The translations under genes were made by a program, and so were the position numbers. 64,000 bases of DNA from Acididesulfobacillus acetoxydans (GTDB lineage Bacteria > Bacillota > Desulfitobacteriia > Desulfitobacteriales > Desulfitobacteriaceae): NCBI RefSeq assembly GCF_900016645.1, contig NZ_CDGJ01000104.1. One strand, written 5' to 3'. How positions within the stretch are numbered: the first letter of the stretch is position 1; each line of letters starts with the position of its first letter. Positions 16,972 to 26,057 of this stretch are shown in pieces. The notes under the pieces were generated by a model. It made no database searches. It was not told where the DNA came from and saw nothing but the letters and a program-made list of their open reading frames with translations.

Positions 16972-18518
16972 CGTTGTCCACCTCCCTGTGCTGCCTCCAA
17001 GATTCCCGCTGTAAACTCTGCCGCTTCGACGTTTGAGGCAAAGACTCTGACACCCGCTTCTTGCAGAGCCTTAACCTGTTTGTTGTAATCTTGAGGATCC
17101 CCGGCCGTTCCGCAGACATAGGCGACAAACACGACACTGCCTCCGCTGCCTCCCGCCGCTTTCCCCCGGGCCTCAACCAGCACAGGCACCAACTCGCCGG
17201 CCGGATCCGGGTGAGCGCCGTATCCCAAAACGACATCTAGCAAGATAACCGCAACTTCCGGATCCTTGGCCTCTTCTATTATCCTTTGTTTACGCAACGT
17301 TAAATCGATCATCGGATGGGGCCGGCCGACGGTAAAAAAATCATCACCCAGATCCAGCACCGTGTTTTGGAAGGATTTATTCGGATCGGGCAACTGACCC
17401 GCCGGATCGAGTGGGCCATAAGAATATATAAGCCCCAATTTCTCGCTCAGTATTGCCATCGCCTCATCGCAAAGCGTCCCTCCGGAAAAAAGACCGCGCA
17501 CATATTTTTGCTCAGGACGCAAAGCTGAAGCAAATCCATAAATTTCCGCCTGGTCGGCGGACTTTTGGGGAATCGCTGCTCCCCCGGCCAACTGCACCGC
17601 CTTTTGAGCCGTTTCCAGCAAATTACGGGCAACCGTCACCTCTGCATTCCCCCGGATCCCTCCCTTCGACTCGATCACGCAGAGCACCGAGGGTTTTCCG
17701 CTCTCTGACAAAGCCCTAAGGACTTTAGCCGCGACAGCCGGGGCCGCGGGTTTGGAGACGACCACGATAACCTTGGTCTCCGGATCCTGTCGCAGCGCCT
17801 CAATCCCATCCAGCATCATGATCCCACCCACAGCCTCGTGCAGATCACGCCCACCCGTGCCAATCGCTTGGGACACTCCTTGACCCATCCGGTCAATCTG
17901 AACGCTGACCTCTTGCGCCCCGGTTCCCGAAGCGGCCACGATGCCAATTACACCCCTGCGCACCACATTGGCAAACGCCAGCGGCACCCCGTTCAGGATT
18001 GCGGTGCCGCAGTCAGGTCCCATGAGCAAAAGCTCCCGGCTGTGCGCCAGTTTCTTTAGTTCAACCTCGTCTGCCAGGGAGACATTGTCGCTGAACAACA
18101 TCACATGAAGATTTTGTTCCAAAGCCTTGCGGGCCTCCCTGGGCGCGTAAACCCCCGGGACAGAGATCAAAGCCAAATTGCCCTTTTGCTTGGCTAAAGC
18201 CTGAACCAATGACTTGGGCCGCTCCTCGGCCTGACCGGAACTGGAAGTTCCCTGCACCCGCATCAGAGCCTCCATCTGATCCAACGCGTTCTGGACGGCA
18301 TCGTCATCCCTCCCGCGCAGAGCAATGATCAAATCATTGGCTCCGGCGCTGATTTCTTCCTGAAAATCCAGAGTTTGCAGCACATCCAGGTTCAAGGGGC
18401 TACCCATCCCCACTAACGCCGCTTCAATTCCAGGCAGCTGCTGAACCCTCTGGGAGACCAGCATCAGGGTTACTGAATCCGCATAACGATTGGCCTGAAC
18501 GATGATTTTCTCTTTCAT
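16968..18518 (-). CDS. fdrA: FdrA/AllF, acyl-CoA-synthetase-like oxamate carbamoyltransferase subunit
   Basis: The 516-residue FdrA-family protein is built from succinyl-CoA-synthetase-like domains: a CoA-binding-type Rossmann region with LLMGPDCGTAILNGVPLAFA and RRGVIGIVAASGTGAQEVSV, then an IGTGGRDLHEAVGG loop and a C-terminal ligase domain (SGGTLCDEAMAILSEK, DPEVAVILLDVVLGYGAHPD). With DUF1116 and DUF2877 subunits it forms the oxamate carbamoyltransferase (AllFGH). It lies between these two partners: 22 bases after DUF2877 and overlapping DUF1116 by four. The family assignment is firm; the substrate is inferred. Confidence 0.9.
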   Translation of the reverse strand: MKEKIIVQANRYADSVTLMLVSQRVQQLPGIEAALVGMGSPLNLDVLQTLDFQEEISAGANDLIIALRGRDDDAVQNALDQMEALMRVQGTSSSGQAEERPKSLVQALAKQKGNLALISVPGVYAPREARKALEQNLHVMLFSDNVSLADEVELKKLAHSRELLLMGPDCGTAILNGVPLAFANVVRRGVIGIVAASGTGAQEVSVQIDRMGQGVSQAIGTGGRDLHEAVGGIMMLDGIEALRQDPETKVIVVVSKPAAPAVAAKVLRALSESGKPSVLCVIESKGGIRGNAEVTVARNLLETAQKAVQLAGGAAIPQKSADQAEIYGFASALRPEQKYVRGLFSGGTLCDEAMAILSEKLGLIYSYGPLDPAGQLPDPNKSFQNTVLDLGDDFFTVGRPHPMIDLTLRKQRIIEEAKDPEVAVILLDVVLGYGAHPDPAGELVPVLVEARGKAAGGSGGSVVFVAYVCGTAGDPQDYNKQVKALQEAGVRVFASNVEAAEFTAGILEAAQGGGQR

Positions 18519-18539
18519 ATCCTGCGCCTACCCCCTTTA

Positions 18540-19529
18540 TTAAAATTTTGAGAATCTCGTCTGATAGACCTCGCAGCCTAATAGCACGCCCGCTAGCAAG
18601 TAACGCCCGGATGATGCTCCAATACGGCTCAGCTTTGCTGCCGCGGCGACAACATCTCCGGCATTGCCGTAAATTCCGTCCACGACCCCCGTGACATACA
18701 GAGCCCCTTCTCCCCGCACGGCGTAGACCAGCATCGTCTGGCTGATCGCATTCGTCAAGGGCAGTAAAGCCTGCGCGATCCCGACTATGTCGGCGAAGAA
18801 TCCCTCCCGGCGCCCAGCGCTGATAACGCCGGGTAACAACCCTTCTTGGCACCCAGTAACTGCGGGTACCTCCGCTTTAGAACTGTTGACAGGAGACAAC
18901 CCTTCCTTGGACGCCGCCGCACGAATTCCCCGGGTGTAGGCTAACAGCACCCCTGCCGCGAAATCATCTCCGGCCGGCGTTAATCCGGGACCCGAACCGA
19001 TCAACCTACTTAAAACGTTATGCAGTAGAGACGCATCTTCCCTCAACAGGGCCTTCCTCAGGCTCTGCCTCAGCGGACTGTATTCAGCCCGGAAACCCGG
19101 AAAGTGAATCTCCAGCCAAGTCTCCACCGCCTGCAGTGCCGCCGGACCGCTTCGGGGGGGAGTTAACCGGAATTGGGATTGGAATTGACGTTGGAGTTGG
19201 GTCTGCGATTGGCCTTGGCGTTGCAGTGGAGCCTGAAGTTCCTCCTCTGCCACCCCCCGGCAATCCACCCTATACTCCCCGCTCATCAGGATTTGGGACC
19301 AGAACTGAACCTTTTCCCCCACTCGGCAAACTTTACGAAACAAACTCCCCTCTACAAGCAAAGCATTGGGAGCCAGAGCTTCTGCTCTATTGACTAGGCT
19401 CAACAAGGGCTGTGACGGATCCGCCTGGAGATTGCACACGCTCTGAAAGACACTGTGAACTGCAAACTCCTCTTCCCGGATGCGTCGAGCAAAATCCCGA
19501 CCCCAAACTTTCCCTTGTACCACAACCAT
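18540..19529 (-). CDS. allH: DUF2877 protein, AllH-type oxamate carbamoyltransferase subunit
   Basis: The protein is about 329 residues of the DUF2877 (YlbF/AllH) family, recognised by RLIGSGPGLTPAGDDFAAGV followed by LLAYTRGI, the hallmark of the family. A central low-complexity stretch rich in Gln (LQRQGQSQTQLQRQFQSQFR, about residues 122-141) is unusual and interrupts the domain. The start at 19529 (MVVVQGKVWG) lies 13 bases after the XdhA stop with GGGGAAAGAGG upstream; the longer frame would run into XdhA. It is the first of the three carbamoyltransferase subunit genes and directly follows the molybdenum hydroxylase. Confidence 0.85.
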   Translation of the reverse strand: MVVVQGKVWGRDFARRIREEEFAVHSVFQSVCNLQADPSQPLLSLVNRAEALAPNALLVEGSLFRKVCRVGEKVQFWSQILMSGEYRVDCRGVAEEELQAPLQRQGQSQTQLQRQFQSQFRLTPPRSGPAALQAVETWLEIHFPGFRAEYSPLRQSLRKALLREDASLLHNVLSRLIGSGPGLTPAGDDFAAGVLLAYTRGIRAAASKEGLSPVNSSKAEVPAVTGCQEGLLPGVISAGRREGFFADIVGIAQALLPLTNAISQTMLVYAVRGEGALYVTGVVDGIYGNAGDVVAAAAKLSRIGASSGRYLLAGVLLGCEVYQTRFSKF

Positions 19530-19542
19530 TCCTCTTTCCCCA

Positions 19543-21936
19543 TTACTCTTTTTGACGCGCCAAGCCCGACACAATCCGTTCCGGAGAGAGGGGAAGCTCG
19601 TAGAAATTCACCCCCAGAGCGTCATAAACCGCGTTCGCCAGCACGGAAGGCACGGAAATCATGGGATGTTCCCCCACCCCCCTGGCCCCAAAAGGCCCGT
19701 CACGTTGCGGATTCTCAATGAAAATTGGCACGACGCGATCTGGGATATCTTTGGCTGTCGGAATCTTGTTATCGGTAAAAGACGGATTCAGCAACCGCCC
19801 CTCCGGGCTGTATTTGTACCCTTCGATCAGGGCCGAGCCTAATCCCTGAATCACCCCGCCCACGACTTGTCCTACGGCCAGCTTGCGGTTGATCACCTGT
19901 CCAACATCGAAGGCGGAGGCAATTTTAAGCACATGGATCTCTCCGGTCTCCACGTCGATTTCGATCTCAGCCCCATGCGCCCCGTACGTCCAATCCAAGG
20001 CAGGCAACCCTTGGCCTGTCGCCGGGTCCAGATTCGTCAAACCCTCTGCCATATAAACTCCCCTGCCAATCAGCGGACCCCCGATTCCCGTTCCGTTTTG
20101 ATAGGCATAGCCCAAAGCCAGATCCTTAAAAGCAATGGCTTTATCTTGATGCTGAATATGGCGGATCCTCTCATTTCCATGCGTCAATTCATCCACGGGA
20201 CAGCGCAGCACACAGGCCGCCACTTCTTTCATCTGGCGCAAAAGATCCTGAGCGCAGCGAATAACGGCATTCCCTCCCATAAAGGTATATTTCGAAGCCA
20301 CGGTTTGCCAGTCATAGGGATTTTTGTCCGTATCGTTTTCCCAGATGACTTTCACTTTCTCCAGCGGCATATCCAGGACTTCCGCCGCAATCTGAGCCAT
20401 AGTCGTGTAAGCCCCTTGCCCCATGTCAATGGCACCTAACAAAAGACGCACGGTCCCATCCTCATCCATCTGCATAATCGCCGATGTTGACGTGTTAGGC
20501 GGCATCGCCGGAGCTTTATGCAGCACAGCCAAGCCTTTACCTCTCACCTTGCCGGTCTTGAAAGCTTTCTCCCGCTCCGCAGCGCTTTGGTATCCGGTCC
20601 AGGCAATCTCTTTCGCCACCGCTTCCAGACATTGATCCACGCACCCCGAATGAGCGGTTATTTTTTCACCCGTGATCGTGGTTGCACCCTCCCTGAGAAG
20701 ATTCTTCATTCGAAACTCATAGGGATCCATCTCCAAAGCCTGCGCCGCCAAGTCCATTTGCCGTTCAATAACCCAATGCGTTTCCAGATGGCCAAAGCCG
20801 CGATAGGCCGTCCCAAATACCTTGTTGGTATAGAGCGTCCGTGAATGCAATTCAATATTGGGAATTTCATAGGGACCTGCGCCGGCATACCCGGCGGCCC
20901 GGCCTACATTAACGGAGTAGTCCGCATAGGCACCACCGTCCCAGTCAAAATAGATTTCCTCGGCAACGATCTTACCGTCTTTAGTCACTCCGGTTTTAAC
21001 TCTTCCTCTCAACCCTTCCCGGGTCGGCAATTGATTGAATTCCTCTTCCCGCGTCGCCTGAATCTTTACCGGACGGCCCTGACAAACCCGCGAGAGCACG
21101 ACACCCAGCGGTTCCAAATGAATCCCGGCCTTGCCGCCAAATCCTCCACCGATATATGGCACAACTACGGTAATATCCCCCCGGGAAATGCCGAAGGCCT
21201 TAGCCAACAGATTCCGCACCGCAAAAGGAGACTGGGACGAAGACCAAATCTTGACTTTAGGCGAATAAGGATCCGCCTGAACAATCACGACATGCGTCTC
21301 CAAAGGAACATGGGCAACCTGGGGCAGGCGCCATTCGTTCTCAATGGTAAGTTCCGCTTGGGCGAATCCTTTTTGAATGTCTCCTTTAATGGTTTTGTGC
21401 CAACTAGCAATGTTAGAGTTGGGTTGGGGGAAAAATACCCCTTTGACGTAATCCAGGGTGTTGATATCCTCATGAACCAAAACCCCACCTGTCAAAGCCT
21501 CTTCCACCGACAAGACGGCAGGAAGCGGCTGGTACTCAACCTTAATCAGGGACAAGGCCTTCGCGGCCGTCCTGGTATCGACAGCGGCCACCGCGGCCAC
21601 AGGTTCCCCCTGATAACGGACCTTATGCTGGGCCAAAATCGGTTTATCCACCATGTAGAGTCCCAGCAGATACGGAAGCTCCCTGCCAGTGAGCACCGCT
21701 TTTACCCCAGGCAAGGCTTTAGCTTCGGACACATCAAGGGAGAGAATTTCAGCATGAGCATAGGGAGAATGCAGCATTTTGGCATAAAGCATACCTGGAA
21801 GTTCCATGTCATGGACATACCGAGCCCGTCCCGTTACCTTCTCTAGGGCCTCTTGACGATCTGGGGAGTGGCCCACATAACGATAGCCCGCTTCCCTCAT
21901 CGCTCCTTCGCTTCTTCCTTCCATCACTAGCGTCAT
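19543..21936 (-). CDS. xdhA: molybdenum hydroxylase large subunit (xanthine dehydrogenase family)
   Basis: The 797-residue protein is the molybdopterin-cytosine- or molybdopterin-binding subunit of a xanthine dehydrogenase family enzyme. It starts VGHSPDRQEALEKVTGRARY, has the molybdopterin loops VPYIGGGFGGKAGIHLEPLG and FGTAYRGFGHLETHWVIERQ, and ends with GARGVGEHPMISVPSVLANA, containing the catalytic Glu (about residue 740). The enzyme hydroxylates a heterocyclic C-H using water. The fourth base of its ATG overlaps the iron-sulfur subunit stop. Neighbouring carbamoyltransferase and uracil/cytosine genes suggest a purine or pyrimidine substrate. The subunit order FAD, Fe-S, Mo is typical of Firmicutes. 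Confidence 0.9.
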   Translation of the reverse strand: MTLVMEGRSEGAMREAGYRYVGHSPDRQEALEKVTGRARYVHDMELPGMLYAKMLHSPYAHAEILSLDVSEAKALPGVKAVLTGRELPYLLGLYMVDKPILAQHKVRYQGEPVAAVAAVDTRTAAKALSLIKVEYQPLPAVLSVEEALTGGVLVHEDINTLDYVKGVFFPQPNSNIASWHKTIKGDIQKGFAQAELTIENEWRLPQVAHVPLETHVVIVQADPYSPKVKIWSSSQSPFAVRNLLAKAFGISRGDITVVVPYIGGGFGGKAGIHLEPLGVVLSRVCQGRPVKIQATREEEFNQLPTREGLRGRVKTGVTKDGKIVAEEIYFDWDGGAYADYSVNVGRAAGYAGAGPYEIPNIELHSRTLYTNKVFGTAYRGFGHLETHWVIERQMDLAAQALEMDPYEFRMKNLLREGATTITGEKITAHSGCVDQCLEAVAKEIAWTGYQSAAEREKAFKTGKVRGKGLAVLHKAPAMPPNTSTSAIMQMDEDGTVRLLLGAIDMGQGAYTTMAQIAAEVLDMPLEKVKVIWENDTDKNPYDWQTVASKYTFMGGNAVIRCAQDLLRQMKEVAACVLRCPVDELTHGNERIRHIQHQDKAIAFKDLALGYAYQNGTGIGGPLIGRGVYMAEGLTNLDPATGQGLPALDWTYGAHGAEIEIDVETGEIHVLKIASAFDVGQVINRKLAVGQVVGGVIQGLGSALIEGYKYSPEGRLLNPSFTDNKIPTAKDIPDRVVPIFIENPQRDGPFGARGVGEHPMISVPSVLANAVYDALGVNFYELPLSPERIVSGLARQKE

Positions 21937-22469
21937 CGCTGACTCGCCTCCTTTTCCCGCTCAGAAGCCTTCTTAATCGCCTCAATAATCGGATAATAGC
22001 CCGTACAACGACAAAGGTTGCCCGCTATAGCTTCCTTGATCTCTTCCTCCTCCGGTTCAGGATTCCGGTCTAAAAGGGCGCGCGCCGACATCAACATTCC
22101 CGGAGTACAGAACCCGCATTGCAGGGCGTCTTCTTTAATAAACTCCTGCTGCAGGATGGAAAGTTGTCCTTCTTGACCCAGACCCTCCACCGTCAGAATC
22201 CGGCTTCCTTCCGCTTCCTGAGCCAGCACCAGACAGGAATTCACGGCCCTGCCGTTGAAAATGATCGTGCACGCTCCGCATTCGCCTTCTCCACATCCCT
22301 CTTTTGTACCCAACAAGTTCAATTCGTGGCGTAAAAAGTGCAGCAGTGACATAGTCGGATCAATCCACTGTGACACGTTCTCCCCGTTGACCGTGCAGTT
22401 CAGAAGTACCCGAGGCAAACCGGAATCCTGATATGTCTGGGCAGCCTTATGTTCATGCTCCGCACACAT
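21933..22469 (-). CDS. xdhC: molybdenum hydroxylase [2Fe-2S] subunit
   Basis: The protein is about 178 residues with two [2Fe-2S] domains: the plant-type cluster GTKEGCGEGECGACTIIFNG and the helical C-terminal cluster QCGFCTPGMLM with NLCRCTGYYPIIEAI. It relays electrons from the molybdenum site to FAD. The open frame extends to 22733, but that part overlaps the FAD subunit gene. The ATG at 22469, one base after the stop of the FAD subunit, is the sensible start and gives the usual family length. It overlaps xdhA by four bases (ATGA). Confidence 0.9.
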   Translation of the reverse strand: MCAEHEHKAAQTYQDSGLPRVLLNCTVNGENVSQWIDPTMSLLHFLRHELNLLGTKEGCGEGECGACTIIFNGRAVNSCLVLAQEAEGSRILTVEGLGQEGQLSILQQEFIKEDALQCGFCTPGMLMSARALLDRNPEPEEEEIKEAIAGNLCRCTGYYPIIEAIKKASEREKEASQR

Positions 22470-22470
22470 C

Positions 22471-23328
22471 TTATTCACCGCCTTCTTGAACCAGGTATTG
22501 GACGACGCGTTTAACGAGAACCCCGGCCATATGCTGCCGGTATGCAGCTGAAGCGCGCACATCGGAAATCGGCCTAATCTCCTCCTGCACGGCCTCAGCG
22601 GCCTGATCCGGCAATTCCGCACTCCGGGACGAGCCATTGAGCAGCGCCTCCAGGCGCGTGAGCCGCAGAGGGGTCGGCGCGACAGAAGACATGGCCAAGT
22701 GGAACTTCTTCCGGCTGTCCAACCGTCCCGCAACGCCTACGATTCCCAGGTCATGCCCCTTAATACGCGCTAGCTTGAGATAAATGCTGCGTTCCCCCGC
22801 AGTGACAGCCGGTAGGGTAAGACCGTAGAGAAGTTCTTGCGGACGCAAAATCGTCTTCTTCACACCGGTAAAAAAGTCTTGAAGCAAAACCTCACGCTTC
22901 CCCTGGGTCGAAACAATCTGTACTTTCGCGTCAAAGACCAATAAGGGACCCGCTAAATCCGCCCCCGGAGAAGCGTTGCAGATGTTTCCCACCACGGTAG
23001 CCCGGTTGCGCAGCTGATAAGAAGCCAGCTTATTGGCTGCATCAGCCAAGGCTTTATAACGTTTTTGCACCAGGCCGGAATGAGCTGCTTCATTTACCGT
23101 AAGCCCTGCGCCCAAAAAGATATCCCCGCCCTCAACTTCTTCCAGCCTTTGGAGTTCCTCGATCCCCTTAATGTCAACAACATAGGATGGACTCAGGTCA
23201 TGACGACGCAAAAGAACCAAGAGATCCGTCCCCCCTGCCAAGACTTTGCTTTTTTCTCCCCAGGACTCCAAATGGTTCAAGAGGTCTGAAAGTGACGGGG
23301 GTTTAATATACAAAAAATCACTATCCAT
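22471..23328 (-). CDS. xdhB: molybdenum hydroxylase FAD-binding subunit
   Basis: The protein is about 285 residues, homologous to the FAD-binding medium subunit of xanthine dehydrogenase and CO dehydrogenase. Motifs seen are VLAGGTDLLVLLRR (FAD pyrophosphate), TVVGNICNASPGADLAGPLL (second FAD motif) and a C-terminal CO_deh_flav_C region with MSSVAPTPLRLTRLEALL. It passes electrons from the Fe-S clusters to NAD or another acceptor. The start at 23328 (MDSDFLYIKPP) has AGGGAGG at 7-9 nt; the longer frame from 23379 lacks an RBS. It is the first gene of the long minus-strand transcript that runs into the carbamoyltransferase genes. Confidence 0.9.
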   Translation of the reverse strand: MDSDFLYIKPPSLSDLLNHLESWGEKSKVLAGGTDLLVLLRRHDLSPSYVVDIKGIEELQRLEEVEGGDIFLGAGLTVNEAAHSGLVQKRYKALADAANKLASYQLRNRATVVGNICNASPGADLAGPLLVFDAKVQIVSTQGKREVLLQDFFTGVKKTILRPQELLYGLTLPAVTAGERSIYLKLARIKGHDLGIVGVAGRLDSRKKFHLAMSSVAPTPLRLTRLEALLNGSSRSAELPDQAAEAVQEEIRPISDVRASAAYRQHMAGVLVKRVVQYLVQEGGE

Positions 23329-23680
23329 GGTCAGCCTCCCTCTTTCCCAGTCTAATCGGCGGCCCCAATCATCAGTCATCTCCTACGGCTATACTTATTG
23401 TTGTCGCAGTTCCCCAAAGCTGCTTCGCTCGAAACTATCTCGTTACACCACCCCAAAAACCTATTTAAGCTGTTTCAAGTATAGCCAGTCGCACGCCGGT
23501 TGTCATTGTAAAACTACTCTAAACTCACTGATAATTTGTTGTGATCATGTTATAAACACCTGGACGTGAGGCTGCTCACAACCACCCTTGACAACCGTGT
23601 TAACTCACATAAAATCAAAATACCATGCTATAATAGGCCTAGCTAACCAGGTGGCGTCAATGTGACATCGAGGTGAGGAA
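23329..23680. promoter_or_regulatory. divergent promoter region between the molybdenum hydroxylase operon and the lacI-type gene
   Basis: About 350 bases separate two divergently transcribed units. On the plus strand a TATAAT sits at 23629-23634, about 50 bases before the LacI-type start, with GAGGTGAGGA as its RBS. A TTGACA at 23588-23593 is too far from it (35 bases) to be its partner. No palindromic operator like those before codA is visible here. No gene is present. Confidence 0.5.
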
Positions 23681-24709
23681 ATGGCAAACATTCGAGATGT
23701 AGCCAAAAAAGCAGGCGTTTCCGTTGCGACAGTTTCGCGAGTCCTAAACCGAGCCTCGAACGTGTCGCCCAAAACCGCCGATGCAGTCCTGGCCGCCATG
23801 CAGGAACTGCATTTTACACCCAATGGACTGGCCCGGGGATTAGCCTTAAACAGAACACGCACCATCGCCCTACTCATTCCCAATATCGTTAATCCGCTCT
23901 ACCCTGAAATGGCAAAAGGCGTTGAGGATGTTGCCCATCAAAAAGGTTATAATGTGCTGCTCTGCAACACCGAAGAAGATATAGCAAAAGAAAGGGATTA
24001 CCTGACGATGCTCATTGAACGCAGAGTAGACGGTTTGATTCTGATGTCAACCCTGTTGACGAACGACAATTTGCTTCAGATCAGAGAGTATAACATTCCC
24101 TTTGTCCTTACGGGCCGCTATCGTCAGGATTTGGAAGCAGATATTGTTTACACAGATTATGCTTATGGAAGTTATCTGGCTGTCCATCATCTGTTAGAAG
24201 TCGGGTATCAACGGATTGCCCATATTAGCGGCTCCGCTATCCAATGGGAAAGCCAAGAAAAACTTTCAGGATTTAAAAAGGCTTTACGAGAAGCCCAATT
24301 AACCGTGGAAGCAAAATATATCGTGGAAGGAGACAATGAAATCGAAGGGGGGTATCTCGGTACAATGCGCCTTTTGCACTTATCTGAAAAACCACAGGCT
24401 ATTTTTGCCGCCAATGATCTCATGGCCATAGGCGCCATCGACGCCGTGAAGGCGCAAGGATTGCGAGTGCCTTCCGACGTGGCGGTCGCCGGTTTTGACG
24501 ATATCCGAATGTCGGCCCTGGTGGAGCCAAAATTAACAACCGTATCCCACCCGGTGCACAAAATGGGCTTAATTGCCGCACGCCTGCTCTTCGATCATAT
24601 TGATGGCGGTGCAGGTGAAGACGCAACCCAGAAAATCCTGCTTCAACCGAAACTTATGGTGAGGAAATCGTGTGGACACGAGAACCGGCTGCGAGAGATA
24701 TTCAATTAA
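23681..24709 (+). CDS. LacI-family transcriptional regulator
   Basis: The 342-residue LacI/GalR regulator has an N-terminal helix-turn-helix NIRDVAKKAGVSVATVSRVL followed by a hinge helix (VLAAMQELHFTPNGLARGLA) and a periplasmic-binding-like effector domain ending in DVAVAGFDDIRMSALVEPKL. The PreA-like, codA and codB genes follow on the same strand, and two palindromes of the LacI type lie before codA, so it probably controls pyrimidine use. The effector might be a nucleobase or nucleoside. Both palindromes also match the cre consensus, so CcpA could bind them instead. The RBS GAGGTGAGG before the ATG is strong. Confidence 0.9.
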   Translation: MANIRDVAKKAGVSVATVSRVLNRASNVSPKTADAVLAAMQELHFTPNGLARGLALNRTRTIALLIPNIVNPLYPEMAKGVEDVAHQKGYNVLLCNTEEDIAKERDYLTMLIERRVDGLILMSTLLTNDNLLQIREYNIPFVLTGRYRQDLEADIVYTDYAYGSYLAVHHLLEVGYQRIAHISGSAIQWESQEKLSGFKKALREAQLTVEAKYIVEGDNEIEGGYLGTMRLLHLSEKPQAIFAANDLMAIGAIDAVKAQGLRVPSDVAVAGFDDIRMSALVEPKLTTVSHPVHKMGLIAARLLFDHIDGGAGEDATQKILLQPKLMVRKSCGHENRLREIFN

Positions 24710-24726
24710 TGAGGGGTGAAACCTAT

Positions 24727-25842
24727 ATGGACCTTGCTGTGGACTTCATGGGACTCAAACTCAAAAACCCAATCATGGTGGCGGCCGGGCCCCTTACTGC
24801 GACCGGCGAAATGCTGCGGCAAGCCGTTGAGGCCGGAGCGGGGGCCGTGGTTACCAAAACCATCGTCAACGAAATCCGGCCGAAAGTCCGCCCCCGCTTG
24901 GCGGCGCTGGGCGAAGGCATGCAAAATATCGAACTCTATACAGAGTTTAGCTTAGAAGCTTGGGAACATGAGATCCGCTACGCCAAAAGCCACGGAGCCG
25001 TCATTATTGCCAATATATTGGCCCATACCCCGTCGGAAATGGCTGATATTGCCCTTCGGGTAGAAAAATTCGGGGCAGATGCCATTGAATTAGGAGTAGC
25101 ATGCCCCCACGGTGAAGGCCTCGAAGGACTCTTCGCCGATCCTGCGCAACTTTATTCGTTTACGAAGAGTGTCGTCCAGAGAGTCAACATACCCGTGATG
25201 GTCAAACTCTCGCCCAACGTCACCAACATGGCCAAAATGGCTATGTCGGCAGAACAGGCTGGGGCATCGGCCGTGAGCGCCATTGATACCGTGCGCGCGA
25301 TTATCGGTGTTGACCTCGAATCTGGAAGGCCTCTCTTATCCACATATGGGGGATATTCCGGCCCTCCTGTCAGACCCATCGGCTTGGCTGCAGTGGCGCT
25401 TATCTCGCAGGCCGCAAAAATCCCCGTCTGCGGAATTGGCGGAATCAGCAATTCCCATCATGTCCTCGAATATATGATGCTCGGCGCAAGCACCGTTCAA
25501 TTATGCACTTCCTTAATCTTAAACGGCCTGGACTCTCTGAGCAAAATCATTCACGATCTGGAAACTTGGCTGATGCAACACAACGTGGCAGACTTTGGTC
25601 AAATCCGGGGCAAGGCCCTTCAATCCCTCAAATCTTTTGAAGAGATAAAAGTTGAGCCCTATGTCGCCAAGGCTTTGCAGGGGTGCTCCGACTTAAGTTG
25701 CAATCTGTGCGTTCGAGGCTGTATTTACAAAGCCGTCCACAAAAGCAAATTCAAAGTGACTGTTGACCAGAATCTTTGTACAGGGTGCGGTTTGTGTTTA
25801 AGTGTATGCCCGGATAAAGCATTTGTTCTAGAATGGAAGTAG
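24727..25842 (+). CDS. preA: PreA-like dihydroorotate/dihydropyrimidine dehydrogenase with C-terminal 4Fe-4S domain
   Basis: The protein is about 371 residues: an FMN-binding dihydroorotate-dehydrogenase-type barrel (LKLKNPIMVAAGPLTATGEM, VMVKLSPNVTNMAKMA, TYGGYSGPPVRPIGLAA, GIGGISNSHHVLEYMMLGAS) followed by a ferredoxin tail with CSDLSCNLCVRGC and CTGCGLCLSVCP. The layout is that of PreA and the C-terminal half of dihydropyrimidine dehydrogenase. The active-site loop after ACPHG is shortened (EGLEGLFADPAQL) and lacks the catalytic Cys present in the dehydrogenase. It may reduce or oxidise a different substrate. The ATG at 24727 has GAGGGGTGA at 8 nt. The gene lies 17 bases downstream of the regulator and is probably cotranscribed with it. 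Confidence 0.8.
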   Translation: MDLAVDFMGLKLKNPIMVAAGPLTATGEMLRQAVEAGAGAVVTKTIVNEIRPKVRPRLAALGEGMQNIELYTEFSLEAWEHEIRYAKSHGAVIIANILAHTPSEMADIALRVEKFGADAIELGVACPHGEGLEGLFADPAQLYSFTKSVVQRVNIPVMVKLSPNVTNMAKMAMSAEQAGASAVSAIDTVRAIIGVDLESGRPLLSTYGGYSGPPVRPIGLAAVALISQAAKIPVCGIGGISNSHHVLEYMMLGASTVQLCTSLILNGLDSLSKIIHDLETWLMQHNVADFGQIRGKALQSLKSFEEIKVEPYVAKALQGCSDLSCNLCVRGCIYKAVHKSKFKVTVDQNLCTGCGLCLSVCPDKAFVLEWK

Positions 25843-25927
25843 GATTTGTTATATCCTTACAATAAGCCCGCGTAAAATTTGGGTCGTGTTTACAATAGAC
25901 TATCCGAGGGAAATCAGATATACTATG

Positions 25928-25941
25928 CGAAACCGGTTACA
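25928..25941. promoter_or_regulatory. LacI-type/cre-like operator, copy 1
   Basis: CGAAACCGGTTACA is an imperfect version of the palindrome at 26058-26071, sharing the AACCGGTTACA half. It differs from the cre consensus at one conserved position. Confidence 0.6.
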
Positions 25942-26057
25942 TTTGACTAAGCCTCACTAACCGTCTCTTAATATTCCGGAATGTCTTCTTTTGTAAATGC
26001 TGAATATTCTGATCGATACCCTAAAGTATAAAAAGAAGAACTTTCTTAGTGGAAAAA

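Noticed and set aside
23588..23634. TTGACA and TATAAT as a sigma-A promoter pair
   Set aside because: The two boxes are 35 bases apart, about twice the usual 17, so only the -10-like box was kept.
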